Shown here one piece after another: positions 45,485 to 54,784 of a DNA stretch of 64,000 nt (the first letter of the stretch is position 1; every line of letters begins with the position of its first letter). Below the pieces are notes generated by a model, which was not told the origin of the DNA, did not search any database, and was given only the letters and a program-made list of their open reading frames with translations. Both the position numbers and the translations under genes were made by a program. The DNA comes from UBA8437 sp963582065 (lineage in GTDB: Bacteria > Planctomycetota > Planctomycetia > Planctomycetales > Planctomycetaceae): contig CAUZRQ010000005.1 of NCBI GenBank assembly GCA_963582065.1, positions 46,957-110,956 of the forward strand, in the 5' to 3' direction.

Positions 45485-46861
45485 TTACTCGTCCGCCCCA
45501 TCCTCACCCACGTAGTCACGGGGCAGCGTCCACCACAGCATCAGCAACAACAAGGCCATGCAGACGACGCCGACGCCCGAGACCGACACGATCGCGGTGC
45601 CCAGGATCGACTCACCTTGCTGCTGGGCACCGAATTCGATCCACCCCAAAAATGGGTCGAACCAGGTCGAGACCAACAGGCCCGAGGAGAGGTTGAACAA
45701 CCCGATGGTGGTCGCCCGCGCGGCCGGGTCGATCACGTCGAAGGAGGCGGTCCAGAAGTTGGCCTGGTAGGCTCCCAGCCCCAGTCCCAGCAGCAGCATG
45801 GCCAACCGCAGGACCATCGGGTTTTCCTGCGTGCCGATCACCACCAGGCTGGGAGTCAGCAGCATCCAGCCGCCCAGTTGCACCCAGACCCGGCCACCGA
45901 TCGTCCGCCGCACCAGTCGATCGGCCAATATGCCCCCGCACAACAGCCCGGTCATGCTGCCGATCTGGATCCAGAGAGTCGAGAAGCTGCCGACATCCTC
46001 CTGGTTCCAGCCCAGCGAATCGTGAAAGATATTGTGAAAGTGCTGCGGCATCCAGAACCGTGAAATCCGCACCACGATTCCGGCACAGGCAAACGTCAGG
46101 TACATCAGGTGGAACGACGGCACGCGGATGATCTGTCCGAGCGTCTGCCAGACGGTTCCGCCTTCGGTGCCCAGTCCGCGGTCCTCGCGCCGCTCGGTCC
46201 GCAACGGTTCTCGCAGCACCTTCAGCAGGAACAGCCACGCGACCACGCCGACCGCAGCGAAAACGAAATGGGACAAGCGCCAACCGTGGAGAACCCATGT
46301 TTCGGGAGTGCCCGGGATGTGCCGGGCGGGCAGATCGGCGATCGCTCCACCGTACTTGCCGGCGACAATCACCGCGGCGTTGTAGCTGAACAGGTAGATC
46401 GCCATCGCCTTCGAGCGGGTGCGTGGTCGGAAGCAGTCGGCGATCGCCCCGGCCATCGCCGGCACCGCGCAGGCCTGGGCGAAGCCCAGCAGCGCCCGCC
46501 CGATCAGTAACTCGTGCAGGTTGCCGACCAGCCCGATCATGGCCAGGCAGATTGAGCTGGCCAGCAGGCTGCAGAGGATCACCCGGCGACGGGAAAAGCG
46601 GTCCGAGAGGTAGCCGGCGAACAACTGCGAGAAGCAGTAGGGCAACTGCCAGGCCGGGCCGACCCACGAGAGCTGCGCCTCGTCGAGTCCCAGTCCGCCC
46701 TCGGTGATCGGCAGCAGCAACGACGGCTGGATGTAGTTGATCAGGTTCCGGTGAGCGTAGATCGTGAAATAGGTCGTGGCGACGTAGGAGAGCAGGTACC
46801 AGCGATCGGGCGTGCCGGAGCTGGTGTCGTCGCCGGGCAACGGCGGTGCGACCGATCTCAC
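45485..46861 (-). CDS. MFS transporter
   Basis: 458 residues, GTG start at 46861 overlapping the stop of the upstream oxidoreductase (GTGA). Twelve hydrophobic segments are visible. The conserved loop after TM2 reads GYLSDRFSRRRV, and a second AGAIADCFRPRTRSKA lies after TM4. The N-terminus (YFTIYAHRNLINYIQPSLLL) resembles sugar-acid and hexuronate transporters of the ACS branch. As part of the catabolic set it probably imports a sugar acid. Confidence 0.9.
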   Translation of the reverse strand: MRSVAPPLPGDDTSSGTPDRWYLLSYVATTYFTIYAHRNLINYIQPSLLLPITEGGLGLDEAQLSWVGPAWQLPYCFSQLFAGYLSDRFSRRRVILCSLLASSICLAMIGLVGNLHELLIGRALLGFAQACAVPAMAGAIADCFRPRTRSKAMAIYLFSYNAAVIVAGKYGGAIADLPARHIPGTPETWVLHGWRLSHFVFAAVGVVAWLFLLKVLREPLRTERREDRGLGTEGGTVWQTLGQIIRVPSFHLMYLTFACAGIVVRISRFWMPQHFHNIFHDSLGWNQEDVGSFSTLWIQIGSMTGLLCGGILADRLVRRTIGGRVWVQLGGWMLLTPSLVVIGTQENPMVLRLAMLLLGLGLGAYQANFWTASFDVIDPAARATTIGLFNLSSGLLVSTWFDPFLGWIEFGAQQQGESILGTAIVSVSGVGVVCMALLLLMLWWTLPRDYVGEDGADE

Positions 46862-47901
46862 GCCTGGTCCTCCAGCTCCGGATACAGCGGCAGCGAGATC
46901 AACCGGCCCCCGTCAGTCGCCGAGCGATCAGCGGCTTCCATGACCTCGACACACCGCAGCCCTTCCTCCCACCCCAGGCATCCCCGGTACTCCGGGTCGT
47001 CGATCCACTTGACGAAGTCGGCCAGTTCCAGCCGGTAGGCGTGGTCGAAGCCCAGGTCGTCGAATCGCTCGTGGTGCAGCGTCGGATCGTCGCGGTGCTG
47101 CCAGGAAATGTCGAGGTGTTCCATGAAGGACTCGAATCTCAAGCCCCCGTTCTCGAACATCACGATCGGACCACCGGCCTCTCGGAACTTCCACGGGGGG
47201 AAGACCAGGGAAGCGGTCAGGGTGGCGACGGCTCCCGAATGAAACGTCAGCGTGACGTGCATCGTGTCGGGGAAGTCATAGCGGGTGTCGACCTGGGGCG
47301 GCGAAACGGCGCGGACGGTCGCCACGTCACCGCACATGCCCCGCATCCAGTCGATGATGTGGACGCCGATCACCGGCAGCAGGCCGCCACAGGCGTCTCG
47401 CCGGGTCCACCAGCCCTGGTGATCGTACTGCCGCGCGTCGTGGTAGGCGCACGACGTGATGGCCAACGGGGCACCGAGCTGTTCCTTGAGCTCGATCATC
47501 CGTCCCCAGGGCGGTCTGAGTCGCCGCTTGTGTCCCACCATCAATCGCACGCCGGCATCGCGACAGGCCCGCACCATCTCCCAGCATTCCGGAACGGTGT
47601 TGGCCATCGCCTTCTCGCAGTAGACGTGGCAGCCGGCCCTGGCTCCGGCCACGGCGATCTCGCGATGGGTGAAATTGGGGCTGGTGATCGCCACCACGTC
47701 GATCTGCTCACCGGCGATCAGCGATTCGTGATCGTCATACTCGGCCACCTCCAGGCCGGTGGTCTCGGCGAACCGGGCCCGTGCTTCGGGGTTCGGTTCG
47801 GAGAGGGCCACGACGTCACCGAGTTCGGTGATGTAGCTGGCGAACTGGGGACCGAAGTCACCGGAGCCGAACACGGCAAACCGCAACCGCTTGTCGCTCA
47901 T
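46858..47901 (-). CDS. Gfo/Idh/MocA-family oxidoreductase
   Basis: 347 residues from the ATG at 47901, which overlaps the sialidase-like stop (ATGA); an ATG at 47913 is less likely. The NAD(P)-binding start is FAVFGSGDFGPQFAS. The family motif CEKAMANTVPE holds the conserved Lys. It oxidises a sugar or inositol-like substrate using NAD(P)+. Coupled on both sides by four-base overlaps, it belongs to the catabolic operon. Confidence 0.93.
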   Translation of the reverse strand: MSDKRLRFAVFGSGDFGPQFASYITELGDVVALSEPNPEARARFAETTGLEVAEYDDHESLIAGEQIDVVAITSPNFTHREIAVAGARAGCHVYCEKAMANTVPECWEMVRACRDAGVRLMVGHKRRLRPPWGRMIELKEQLGAPLAITSCAYHDARQYDHQGWWTRRDACGGLLPVIGVHIIDWMRGMCGDVATVRAVSPPQVDTRYDFPDTMHVTLTFHSGAVATLTASLVFPPWKFREAGGPIVMFENGGLRFESFMEHLDISWQHRDDPTLHHERFDDLGFDHAYRLELADFVKWIDDPEYRGCLGWEEGLRCVEVMEAADRSATDGGRLISLPLYPELEDQA

Positions 47902-49112
47902 GGCAGTTTCCACCTGACGACCTCGGTGACCGTCTTCTGTGGAGGCTGCTCGATGTAGGCGGTGATCGCATAGGCCGTCAGCAGGCTCTGGTCGGCCAGC
48001 TGGATCGTGACGGGCCAGCCGACATAGAGATCTGCAGAGAGAACGAGCCGGGCCGGGTGTTGACGGTCCCAGGTGCGGCCGCCGTCGGTGCTGACGATGG
48101 CCGAGACACCGTAGGGCAGGTGATAGTCCGAGTAGGTGGCCAGGATGCGACCGTCGGCCAGCTGGGCCAGGAACACGTGCACCTCGGCCGTGTTGACCAT
48201 CAGCCGCGGCTTCGACCAGGTCAGGCCCCCGTCGCTGGATTCGCAGATCGCCGTATCCTCGAAGCCCTCCCCGTGGGTCTCGGGAATCTGTCGCCGCAGC
48301 GCGGCCAACAACCGGCCGTTCTTCAACCGGATGGCCGAGACTTCACCAAAAGCCGAGTAGTTCCAGTCGATCTTGCCGGTGGCGAAGGTCCAGGTCTGGC
48401 CGTGGTCCTTCGAGCGACACAGTTGCAGGTGGGGACTTCCCTGGTTTTTTCCGCTCCAGTCGGATTTCAGCGCACGGATCAACAACAGCGATCCATCGGA
48501 CTCGACGATCACGTTGCGGGGATAGTCGGTCCCGTCCAGGTCGTTGGTTTTCCAGGTCTTGCCGCCGTCGGCGGACCGTGCGAGGTTGATCGCCATCCCG
48601 GCCCGCGATCCGGGTCCGCGGTAGGTCTTCTGTGCCGTCAGCACCAGCCAGCCGTCGGGCAGCACGGTCAGCGAGGGTTCCTTGCCGAACAGCGGCGTCG
48701 TGTTGATCTGCTTCCAGTTCAGGCCGGTGTCCCTGGATTCGTAGACGAAGATGCTGAAGCGTCGCTTGGCCGGGTCCTTCTCGTAGTTGTCGCGGCAGGC
48801 GGCCAGCACCAGGCGGCCATCCTTCATCTGGACGACCGCAGCCTTGTAGTTGCCACGCGGGCCGACACGGGTTCGCACGGCGCGGGCAAAACGGGGAAAG
48901 ACAATCCGCTGGCGGTCCTGGCCGGTGTAGCCGGTGATTGCGGAGGGGTATTTCGAGTAGTCGTAGCCGGTCAGCAGCGCGGCATTCCGCTGCTGGTCAG
49001 CCGAAGTGGGACCGACGGGCAGTGTTTCCTGGAGCACGGACCAGCCGGTTGCCGTCAGGATCAGCAGGCCCGTCAGAACGTGGATGATGATGCGGGGAGA
49101 ACGACGTTTCAT
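47898..49112 (-). CDS. Exported BNR/Asp-box sialidase-like protein
   Basis: 404 residues with a signal anchor (IHVLTGLLILTATGWSV). Four Asp-box motifs are clear: SADGGKTW, SKDHGQTW, SSDGGLTW and STDGGRTW, which sit at the propeller blades of sialidases. An Arg triad cannot be proven from here. The family also includes non-sialidase glycan-binding propellers. It may release the sugar that the rest of the operon degrades. Its stop overlaps the oxidoreductase start. Confidence 0.88.
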   Translation of the reverse strand: MKRRSPRIIIHVLTGLLILTATGWSVLQETLPVGPTSADQQRNAALLTGYDYSKYPSAITGYTGQDRQRIVFPRFARAVRTRVGPRGNYKAAVVQMKDGRLVLAACRDNYEKDPAKRRFSIFVYESRDTGLNWKQINTTPLFGKEPSLTVLPDGWLVLTAQKTYRGPGSRAGMAINLARSADGGKTWKTNDLDGTDYPRNVIVESDGSLLLIRALKSDWSGKNQGSPHLQLCRSKDHGQTWTFATGKIDWNYSAFGEVSAIRLKNGRLLAALRRQIPETHGEGFEDTAICESSDGGLTWSKPRLMVNTAEVHVFLAQLADGRILATYSDYHLPYGVSAIVSTDGGRTWDRQHPARLVLSADLYVGWPVTIQLADQSLLTAYAITAYIEQPPQKTVTEVVRWKLP

Positions 49113-49148
49113 GGCGGATGGCTCGATTGGTGGAAAGGGCCGGGGCGA

Positions 49149-50015
49149 CTAGGAGATCACCGGGTGGTTCAGCGGCAGGCCGATGGCCCCGGCGTTGTCG
49201 AAGCGGTGGACGACCAGGTTGTCCAGCGAGGCGGCCAGCAGGATGTCGCGGTTCGGTCCGGCAAACGCCACATCGGTCGGACCCCGCAGTGCTTCGCCCA
49301 TCCAGTCCTCGGCGAACAACGTCAGGCGGTTGGATTGAAGATCGAAGATGTAGACCGCATCGGGTCGATGGCAGGCGATCCACAGTCGGCCTTCGGTGTC
49401 GAAGGCGATGCCGTCGGGGACGTGTCGCGGCATGTGCAGAACCCGTTCGAGTTCTCCCGCCGACCCGTCGGCCTCGATCGGAACCCGTGCGATCCCCGCT
49501 CCGAACGTCTCGACGAAGTACAGGTTCCGTTCCTCGGCGTCGAGCGCGATCGCGTTGGGCGTGTCGACCGGCTCGGGATACCACCGCTCGGCCACTCCCC
49601 CACCCGGCTCGATCCGGAACAGTCCCCCGTTGATCTCACCCGACCAGTCCCCGCTCTCGGAGACGTACATCCGGCCGAGTCGATCGAAGGCCGGGTAGTT
49701 GGTGCAATGGAACACCTCGCCCTCTTCGGGCGTGGCGTAGACACTGACCTCCCCGGCCGGGGTGATCTTCAGCACGTCGCCGGCGGTGTGGGCGGCGTAG
49801 AGATTTCCGCCGGCATCAACTGCGGTGCCCAGGCACCGGGCCTCGGTCGAGGCGAACTGTTCGCTGCTGTTGTCTTCGAGGTTCAGCCGGTAGACCTGGC
49901 AGCCGGTGCCGGTCGTGTAGGCCTCGCCCCCGGGGCCGATCCCGATCGATTCGGGATGATCGACTCCGCGGATGTGGGTGATGTCGTGCTTGTCGAACAG
50001 CGGAGCGTCGGACAT
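49149..50015 (-). CDS. SMP-30/gluconolactonase-like lactonase
   Basis: 288 residues from the ATG at 50015. Six-bladed propeller motifs include SIGIGPGGEAYTTGTGCQVY, DTPNAIALDAEERNLYFVET, PDGIAFDTEGRLWIACHR and GPTDVAFAGPNRD. No signal peptide, so cytoplasmic, unlike the secreted relative at 52772. The family hydrolyses aldonolactones. It sits between the dehydratase gene (44-base gap) and the sialidase-like gene (36-base gap), consistent with a non-phosphorylative sugar-oxidation pathway. Confidence 0.9.
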   Translation of the reverse strand: MSDAPLFDKHDITHIRGVDHPESIGIGPGGEAYTTGTGCQVYRLNLEDNSSEQFASTEARCLGTAVDAGGNLYAAHTAGDVLKITPAGEVSVYATPEEGEVFHCTNYPAFDRLGRMYVSESGDWSGEINGGLFRIEPGGGVAERWYPEPVDTPNAIALDAEERNLYFVETFGAGIARVPIEADGSAGELERVLHMPRHVPDGIAFDTEGRLWIACHRPDAVYIFDLQSNRLTLFAEDWMGEALRGPTDVAFAGPNRDILLAASLDNLVVHRFDNAGAIGLPLNHPVIS

Positions 50016-50059
50016 GGGTGATTCGGAGTGTTGAGGTTCGGGAGGGGGAAAAGCCGGCT

Positions 50060-51217
50060 TCAGATCAGCGGCAGCGCGTGGTCGCGATCGTGGAACGTTC
50101 GGAGATCGAGGGCCTGGTAGGGATGTGCGTTGACGCAGTCCCAGTCGAGCGTGACACCCAGGCCGGGAGTGTCGTCGAGAGTGATCGCGCCATCGACGAC
50201 CCGGGGGCCCTGCACCTGGACGTCGTCGAGCCAGGGCCGGTGGCGGCAATGTTCGAGGATCAGGAAGTTGGGCATCGCCGCGGCGGCGTGAGCGGCTGCG
50301 GCGAGCGCGACGGGGCCGTAGGGATTGTGAGGCGCCACGGTCACGTTGTAGATCTCCGCGTAGGCCGCGATCCGCATCAGTTCACTGATACCGCCGGCGT
50401 GCGAGATATCCGGCTGCACCACGTCGACGGCACCGCCTTCGAGCCACTCGCGGAAGCCCCAGCGGGTCATGTTGCGTTCGCCGGCGGCGATCCGCACGTC
50501 GGGGAACGACTGCCTGAGTGAGATCAGGCCGTCGGGGGTGTCCATGTTGACCGGCTCCTCGACGAACAGCATGCCGACCTCGTCACGGAGTCCCTCGATC
50601 AGTCGATGCGCGGCCTGGAGACTGAAGATGCCGCCGCAGTCGATCATCAACTCGACGTCCGGCCCACCCGCCTCGCGGATTTCCTTGGCCACGGCCAGGG
50701 CCACGTCGACCTGTTTTTCGTCATCGTAGGGCTCGACGTACCGCCCGGGTCCGAACTTGAACGCATCGAATCCCTCGGCGGCGGCCGTCCGCATTTCCTC
50801 GCCCTGCGTCTCGAGACCCAGGTCGCCTCGAGCGTACAGGCGGACACGGTCGCGGACTGCTCCACCGAGCAGCCTGTAGACCGGCTGGCCGGTCACCTTG
50901 CCCAGGATGTCCCACAGCGCCTGGTCGATGCCGCTGGCGGCGCTGGTGGCCACCACGCCGTCCCGCCACCAGTAGAACCGGCGCATCTGTTGCCAGATGT
51001 AGTTGATCCGTGTCGGGTCCTGTCCGATCAGCAGGTCGGCCAGGTGGCCCTCGATCATCGCCATCACCGCCAGCTCGTGGTACTCGGTCGTCGCCTCCCC
51101 GATTCCTATCACGCCCTCGTCGGTCTCGACCTTGACGAAGATCCAGTTGCGGGCCGGAGAATGCCCCCCGGGTCCGGGGACGCCCATCAGGTGAGCGGTG
51201 AGACCGGTGATTTTCAT
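50060..51217 (-). CDS. Enolase-superfamily dehydratase (mandelate racemase/galactonate dehydratase-like)
   Basis: 385 residues from the ATG at 51217, which overlaps the upstream MFS stop by four bases. N-terminal capping domain MKITGLTAHLMGVPGPGGHS. The barrel has the metal ligands in LMIDCGGIF, LFVEEPVNM and AAGERNMT, a Lys in DAFKFGPGRY and the His base in VAPHNPYGPVA. This pattern fits acid-sugar dehydratases of the galactonate dehydratase subgroup. The product would be a 2-keto-3-deoxy sugar acid. Confidence 0.92.
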   Translation of the reverse strand: MKITGLTAHLMGVPGPGGHSPARNWIFVKVETDEGVIGIGEATTEYHELAVMAMIEGHLADLLIGQDPTRINYIWQQMRRFYWWRDGVVATSAASGIDQALWDILGKVTGQPVYRLLGGAVRDRVRLYARGDLGLETQGEEMRTAAAEGFDAFKFGPGRYVEPYDDEKQVDVALAVAKEIREAGGPDVELMIDCGGIFSLQAAHRLIEGLRDEVGMLFVEEPVNMDTPDGLISLRQSFPDVRIAAGERNMTRWGFREWLEGGAVDVVQPDISHAGGISELMRIAAYAEIYNVTVAPHNPYGPVALAAAAHAAAAMPNFLILEHCRHRPWLDDVQVQGPRVVDGAITLDDTPGLGVTLDWDCVNAHPYQALDLRTFHDRDHALPLI

Positions 51218-52656
51218 GAGGATGTCCCTGTGGGTGATTCCATGGGTAACTCGGGCACCGTGGGATCCGCCGAGGGTGGTTGTTCGGACCGGATCGGTCT
51301 CAGGCGATCGTAGAGAAACAGGCCGGCGGTCGCGAACAGGCCGGCGATCGAGGCCAGCAGCACCGGCTTCCACGCCTCGAAGCCCGGCTGGTCCGGGTTC
51401 CAGATGAACTTGGATGCCCATCCGTAGACCGTTTCGCCCAGTCCGGAAAACGTGATCGCAAAACCGATGGCGGTGGGCCGCAGCCGGTCGCCGATGTGCT
51501 CGGTGAGGTAGCCCCCGTGAGACCATCTCATGAACTGCCTGGCGAACTCGAAGACGGCGACCGAGGCAAACAGTTGCCAGACGACCTGGCTGGCCCCGAT
51601 GCAGGTGGCCGCAGCCGAGAAGCCGCCGATCATCAACACCGCGGCGATGCCCGGGGCGCGGCGACCGGCCAGCACGCCCACGGCGATTCCGCCGGGAATC
51701 CACATCAGTGTCTTGAGCAGTGTCAGCCAGATCCAGCCATTGTCCGACGATCCGTCCTTCAGCCCCAGTTCCTCGGCCCGGTAGGGCAGGTAGTAGTTGG
51801 AGGTTCCAAAGACCGCTCCGCCGAACAGGCACAGCGGGATCACCAACGCCCAGAAGGTCGGCATCGTTGACAGGGTCTTGAGGTCGGTGATCGTCTGGGA
51901 GAGTGTCGGAGCCGTGTCCCGTGCGAACTGTCCCGGTCTCTGGCCCCACAGCCCGATCAACAGGCCGCAGGCGGAGGTGGTGACGGCGAGGATCCAGAAC
52001 AGCAGCTCGAAGTCGGACAATGACGGTGCGGCTTCCAGCTTCGAGAGATTGACCAGTCGTCGCAGGGCCTCACCGGTCTGGCCCCTGGAGATCAATTCGC
52101 CGACCTCGCCGCGGTACAGCAGCACCCGCCCGCAGATCGGTCCCAGCAGGCTGCCGACACCCATCGAGGTCATCAGCATCCCGTTGGCGAATCCCTTGCG
52201 TTGGGTCGGAACCATCTGCACCAGTGACAACCCGGCGATCCACATCAACGCCCCGGTGAAGCCCTGCCAGATCGCCATCAACGAGATGACGTTGGGGTGC
52301 GGGTGCGTGGCGAGCGTGAGCGGAACGGCCAGCTTGCCGAACAGTGCCAGTGACCAGACGATGCGTTCGCCGAAGAGCCTCGAGAACAACCCGGCGATGA
52401 TCGGGCCGATGATCCACGGTGTGACCCGCCAGATGGCCGCGGTCGCGTACATCCCCCTGGGAAACGAACCGCCGGCCGCCTCGGCCGCCGCCTCGCGGGC
52501 CCCCAGGTAAAGCGGCAGGGCGTAGTCGAGCAGGTTGGCGTAGAAGAAGCTGACCAACGCCACCGGGATCACCACCTGCAGCCGGGCCGTGCCCGAGAGT
52601 CGGTCGGGTTCGAGCGCGGGACTGGGGGTGATGCCGGTGCTGGACATGCCGTGCAT
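51214..52656 (-). CDS. MFS transporter (sugar-acid type)
   Basis: 480 residues; the start is either 52656 or the ATG at 52647, with no clear ribosome site. Twelve hydrophobic segments are present, including ALVSFFYANLLDYALPLYLG and SFSAAATCIGASQVVWQLFA (about residues 355-375). The inter-TM loops are not typical of the drug-efflux group. It is the first gene of the operon and overlaps the dehydratase by ATGA. It is divergent from the secreted SMP-30 gene at 52772. Confidence 0.88.
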   Translation of the reverse strand: MHGMSSTGITPSPALEPDRLSGTARLQVVIPVALVSFFYANLLDYALPLYLGAREAAAEAAGGSFPRGMYATAAIWRVTPWIIGPIIAGLFSRLFGERIVWSLALFGKLAVPLTLATHPHPNVISLMAIWQGFTGALMWIAGLSLVQMVPTQRKGFANGMLMTSMGVGSLLGPICGRVLLYRGEVGELISRGQTGEALRRLVNLSKLEAAPSLSDFELLFWILAVTTSACGLLIGLWGQRPGQFARDTAPTLSQTITDLKTLSTMPTFWALVIPLCLFGGAVFGTSNYYLPYRAEELGLKDGSSDNGWIWLTLLKTLMWIPGGIAVGVLAGRRAPGIAAVLMIGGFSAAATCIGASQVVWQLFASVAVFEFARQFMRWSHGGYLTEHIGDRLRPTAIGFAITFSGLGETVYGWASKFIWNPDQPGFEAWKPVLLASIAGLFATAGLFLYDRLRPIRSEQPPSADPTVPELPMESPTGTSS

Positions 52657-52771
52657 TCTACGGCGGTCGGATTCTCACGTGCCATGCAACCCGCCACCGC
52701 TTGCCTCATCGCCCGAGATCCGCTGCAATGAAATGCACAACAGCCTGATGGCTCATCCGAGGAGAATCTGC

Positions 52772-53830
52772 ATGGCCCGCTTTCTGCCGTACGCGTCTCG
52801 AGTCGCTCCCACGCTCCTGTTGTTGGCCGTGTTCGCCGTGCCGGTGACCGCGGCCGGGTTGCCGCCGACGGTGGCCAAGGGGGCCACGCAAGTCGAGGTC
52901 TTCTCGAGCGCAGCGTTTCACGAGGGCCCGACCTGGGATCCGGCCACCGGCAAGCTCTACTTCACCGCCTTCTTCAGCGGCGAGAAGTCCAACCAGCAGG
53001 TCATCCGGCTCGACGCCCCCGGCAAGGGCACCGTCTGGCTGGACAAGAGCGAGGGCGTCAACGGCACGTGGCTGTCACTGGATGGCCGGCTGCTGGGAGC
53101 CCAGGCCTACGGGCACCGGCTGATGAGCTACTCGTTCGGCCCCAAGGGACCGGCCGACGCGAAAGCCCTGGCGGTCAACATGAAGTGGAACCAGCCCAAC
53201 GATGTCTGCCAGGCGCCCAACGGCAACATCTACTTCACCGATCCCGATTTTCAGAACCGCAAGACGAGCAAGGTCTTCCTGATGAAGCCCGGCGGCAAGC
53301 CCGTCAAGATCATCGACGACACGCCGGTTCCCAACGGCCTGATCACCTCCAATGACGGCAAGGTGCTTTATGTCGGCGACAGCCACCGCAAGATGTGGCG
53401 GTCGTACCCGATCCTGGCCGACGGCAGCGCCGGACCGGGCAAGGATTTCTTCGATCCCGGCACCAAGAACATGTCATCGCCGGACGGCATGACGATCGAC
53501 GCCGACGGCAACCTCTACTTCACCGGCCGAGGCGGAGTCTGGGTGGCGTCCCCGGCCGGGAAACCCGTCGGTTTCATTCCCACCAAGGAATTCTGTTCGA
53601 ACGTCACCTTCGGCGGTGCCGACGGCAAGACGCTGTACCTGACGTGCAGCACGAAGGTCTACTCGCTGGCGATGAACGTCAGCGGTGGAGAACATGCGGC
53701 ACGGGCCGGGCGGAAGGGCAGGAAAAAGGGCCTGTTCGGCCTGTTGCGACGGACGCTGAAGCCGGCCGGCCGCGTTCTGAAGGGCGTCGGCAAAGTGATC
53801 GACAGGATCGCTGACGACGACGACGATTGA
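52772..53830 (+). CDS. Secreted SMP-30/gluconolactonase-like protein with basic C-terminal tail
   Basis: 352 residues from the ATG at 52772 (GGAG upstream), with signal peptide (APTLLLLAVFAVPVTA). Propeller motifs: FHEGPTWDPATGKLYFTAF, NQPNDVCQAPNGNIYFTDPD and SPDGMTIDADGNLYFTGRGG. The C-terminus (GRKGRKKGLFGLLRRTLKPA then AGRVLKGVGKVIDRIADDDDD) is a basic, possibly amphipathic helix followed by Asp residues, which is unusual for the family. It is divergent from the MFS operon and may act on the same lactones outside the cytoplasm. Confidence 0.9.
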   Translation: MARFLPYASRVAPTLLLLAVFAVPVTAAGLPPTVAKGATQVEVFSSAAFHEGPTWDPATGKLYFTAFFSGEKSNQQVIRLDAPGKGTVWLDKSEGVNGTWLSLDGRLLGAQAYGHRLMSYSFGPKGPADAKALAVNMKWNQPNDVCQAPNGNIYFTDPDFQNRKTSKVFLMKPGGKPVKIIDDTPVPNGLITSNDGKVLYVGDSHRKMWRSYPILADGSAGPGKDFFDPGTKNMSSPDGMTIDADGNLYFTGRGGVWVASPAGKPVGFIPTKEFCSNVTFGGADGKTLYLTCSTKVYSLAMNVSGGEHAARAGRKGRKKGLFGLLRRTLKPAGRVLKGVGKVIDRIADDDDD

Positions 53831-53870
53831 GCCGGAATCAACACCACGATTCTCCAGGGATCAACCAACG

Positions 53871-54518
53871 ATGAAACCAACCAGGCTGACAGGCCGTTTC
53901 GCGCTGCTGGGATTGCTGGCAGTTGTTGCCGCGACATCGATCGCGGCCGAGCAGAAGGGCGAGAAGAAGAAGGCAAAGAAGCCGGCGGAATTCAAGGCGA
54001 CCTGCCCGGTGCTGGGTGAACTGGCCGAGAAGGACGCCCTGGTGATGTACCGGGGCAAGAAGCTCTACTTCTGCTGCCAGAGCTGCCCCGACATCTTCAA
54101 TGCCACTCCCAGGGTCTACACCACCGCGGTACATCGCCAGTGGTTCCAGACCGGCGAGATTGCCCAGGTGGCCTGCCCGCTCAAGGGGCACGACCTGGAC
54201 GACGTGTTGTCGGTCGCCGTGGCCGTCGGTGGAGTGAAGGTGAAAGTCTGTTGCCCGGGCTGTGCCAAGAAGCTGGCGGCACTCAAGGGCGACAAGAAAG
54301 TGGCCGCTGTCTTTGCGTCGCTCGGCAAGGGCTTCACGCTGCAGTCGAAGTGCCCGGTCAGCGGAAAGCCGATCGATGCGGCTCACGTGGTCACGTTCCG
54401 AAAACAGAAGGTCTGGTTCTGCTGCCCGAAGTGCAAGAAGGCGTTCCTGGCCAACCCGAAGAAATACCTCGCCAAGCTGCCGCAGTTGAAGGCGAAGAAG
54501 AAGGCCAAGAAGAAGTAG
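53871..54518 (+). CDS. Exported cysteine-rich protein with three YHS/TRASH-like metal-binding modules
   Basis: 215 residues with signal peptide (LLGLLAVVAATSIAA) and a Lys-rich linker. Three similar units follow, each with a CPx element and then FCCxxC or VCCxxC: ATCPVLGELAEKDALVMYRG with LYFCCQSCPDIF; VACPLKGHDLDD with VCCPGCAKKL; SKCPVSGKPIDAA with VWFCCPKCKKAF. YHS and TRASH domains bind copper or other metals. The Lys-rich C-terminus (KKKAKKK) is low-complexity. It follows the SMP-30 gene by 40 bases. Confidence 0.8.
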   Translation: MKPTRLTGRFALLGLLAVVAATSIAAEQKGEKKKAKKPAEFKATCPVLGELAEKDALVMYRGKKLYFCCQSCPDIFNATPRVYTTAVHRQWFQTGEIAQVACPLKGHDLDDVLSVAVAVGGVKVKVCCPGCAKKLAALKGDKKVAAVFASLGKGFTLQSKCPVSGKPIDAAHVVTFRKQKVWFCCPKCKKAFLANPKKYLAKLPQLKAKKKAKKK

Positions 54519-54547
54519 CGGTTTGCTTTTGGTTGGACCCGTGTCGA

Positions 54548-54784
54548 TCACAGCAGCCCGTAGATCACGATCTGCAGCACCAGCGCCAGTGCCGCGCCGA
54601 TTCGAAGCAGCCTGGTCTGTTGCGGGTTGCGGTTCTCGTCGTCGTCTCCGATCCGGCACGTCAGCACCCACACCAGCAGCACCAGCGGGATCGCCAGAAA
54701 GACCCACCTGACCAGAGACAGTGGCACGGTCGCCATGGCATTCCGGATCGCGTCGCCGATGTCGTGGAGGAAAGTGGATGTCAT
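54548..54784 (-). CDS. 78-residue membrane protein coupled to the sodium symporter
   Basis: It starts at the ATG at 54784, overlapping the symporter stop by four bases (ATGA), so translation is probably coupled. Two hydrophobic segments are predicted: VRWVFLAIPLVLLVWVLTC and RIGAALALVLQIVIYGLL, separated by an acidic/basic loop (RIGDDDENRNPQQTRLL). No family is recognised. It may be a small accessory subunit of the transporter. It could be missed because a much longer spurious frame runs through it. Confidence 0.65.
   Translation of the reverse strand: MTSTFLHDIGDAIRNAMATVPLSLVRWVFLAIPLVLLVWVLTCRIGDDDENRNPQQTRLLRIGAALALVLQIVIYGLL

Noticed and set aside
43185..45515. 776-codon plus-strand frame
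   Set aside because: Antisense to the YfhO-like and toroid-repeat genes; Gln/His-rich translation without domains.
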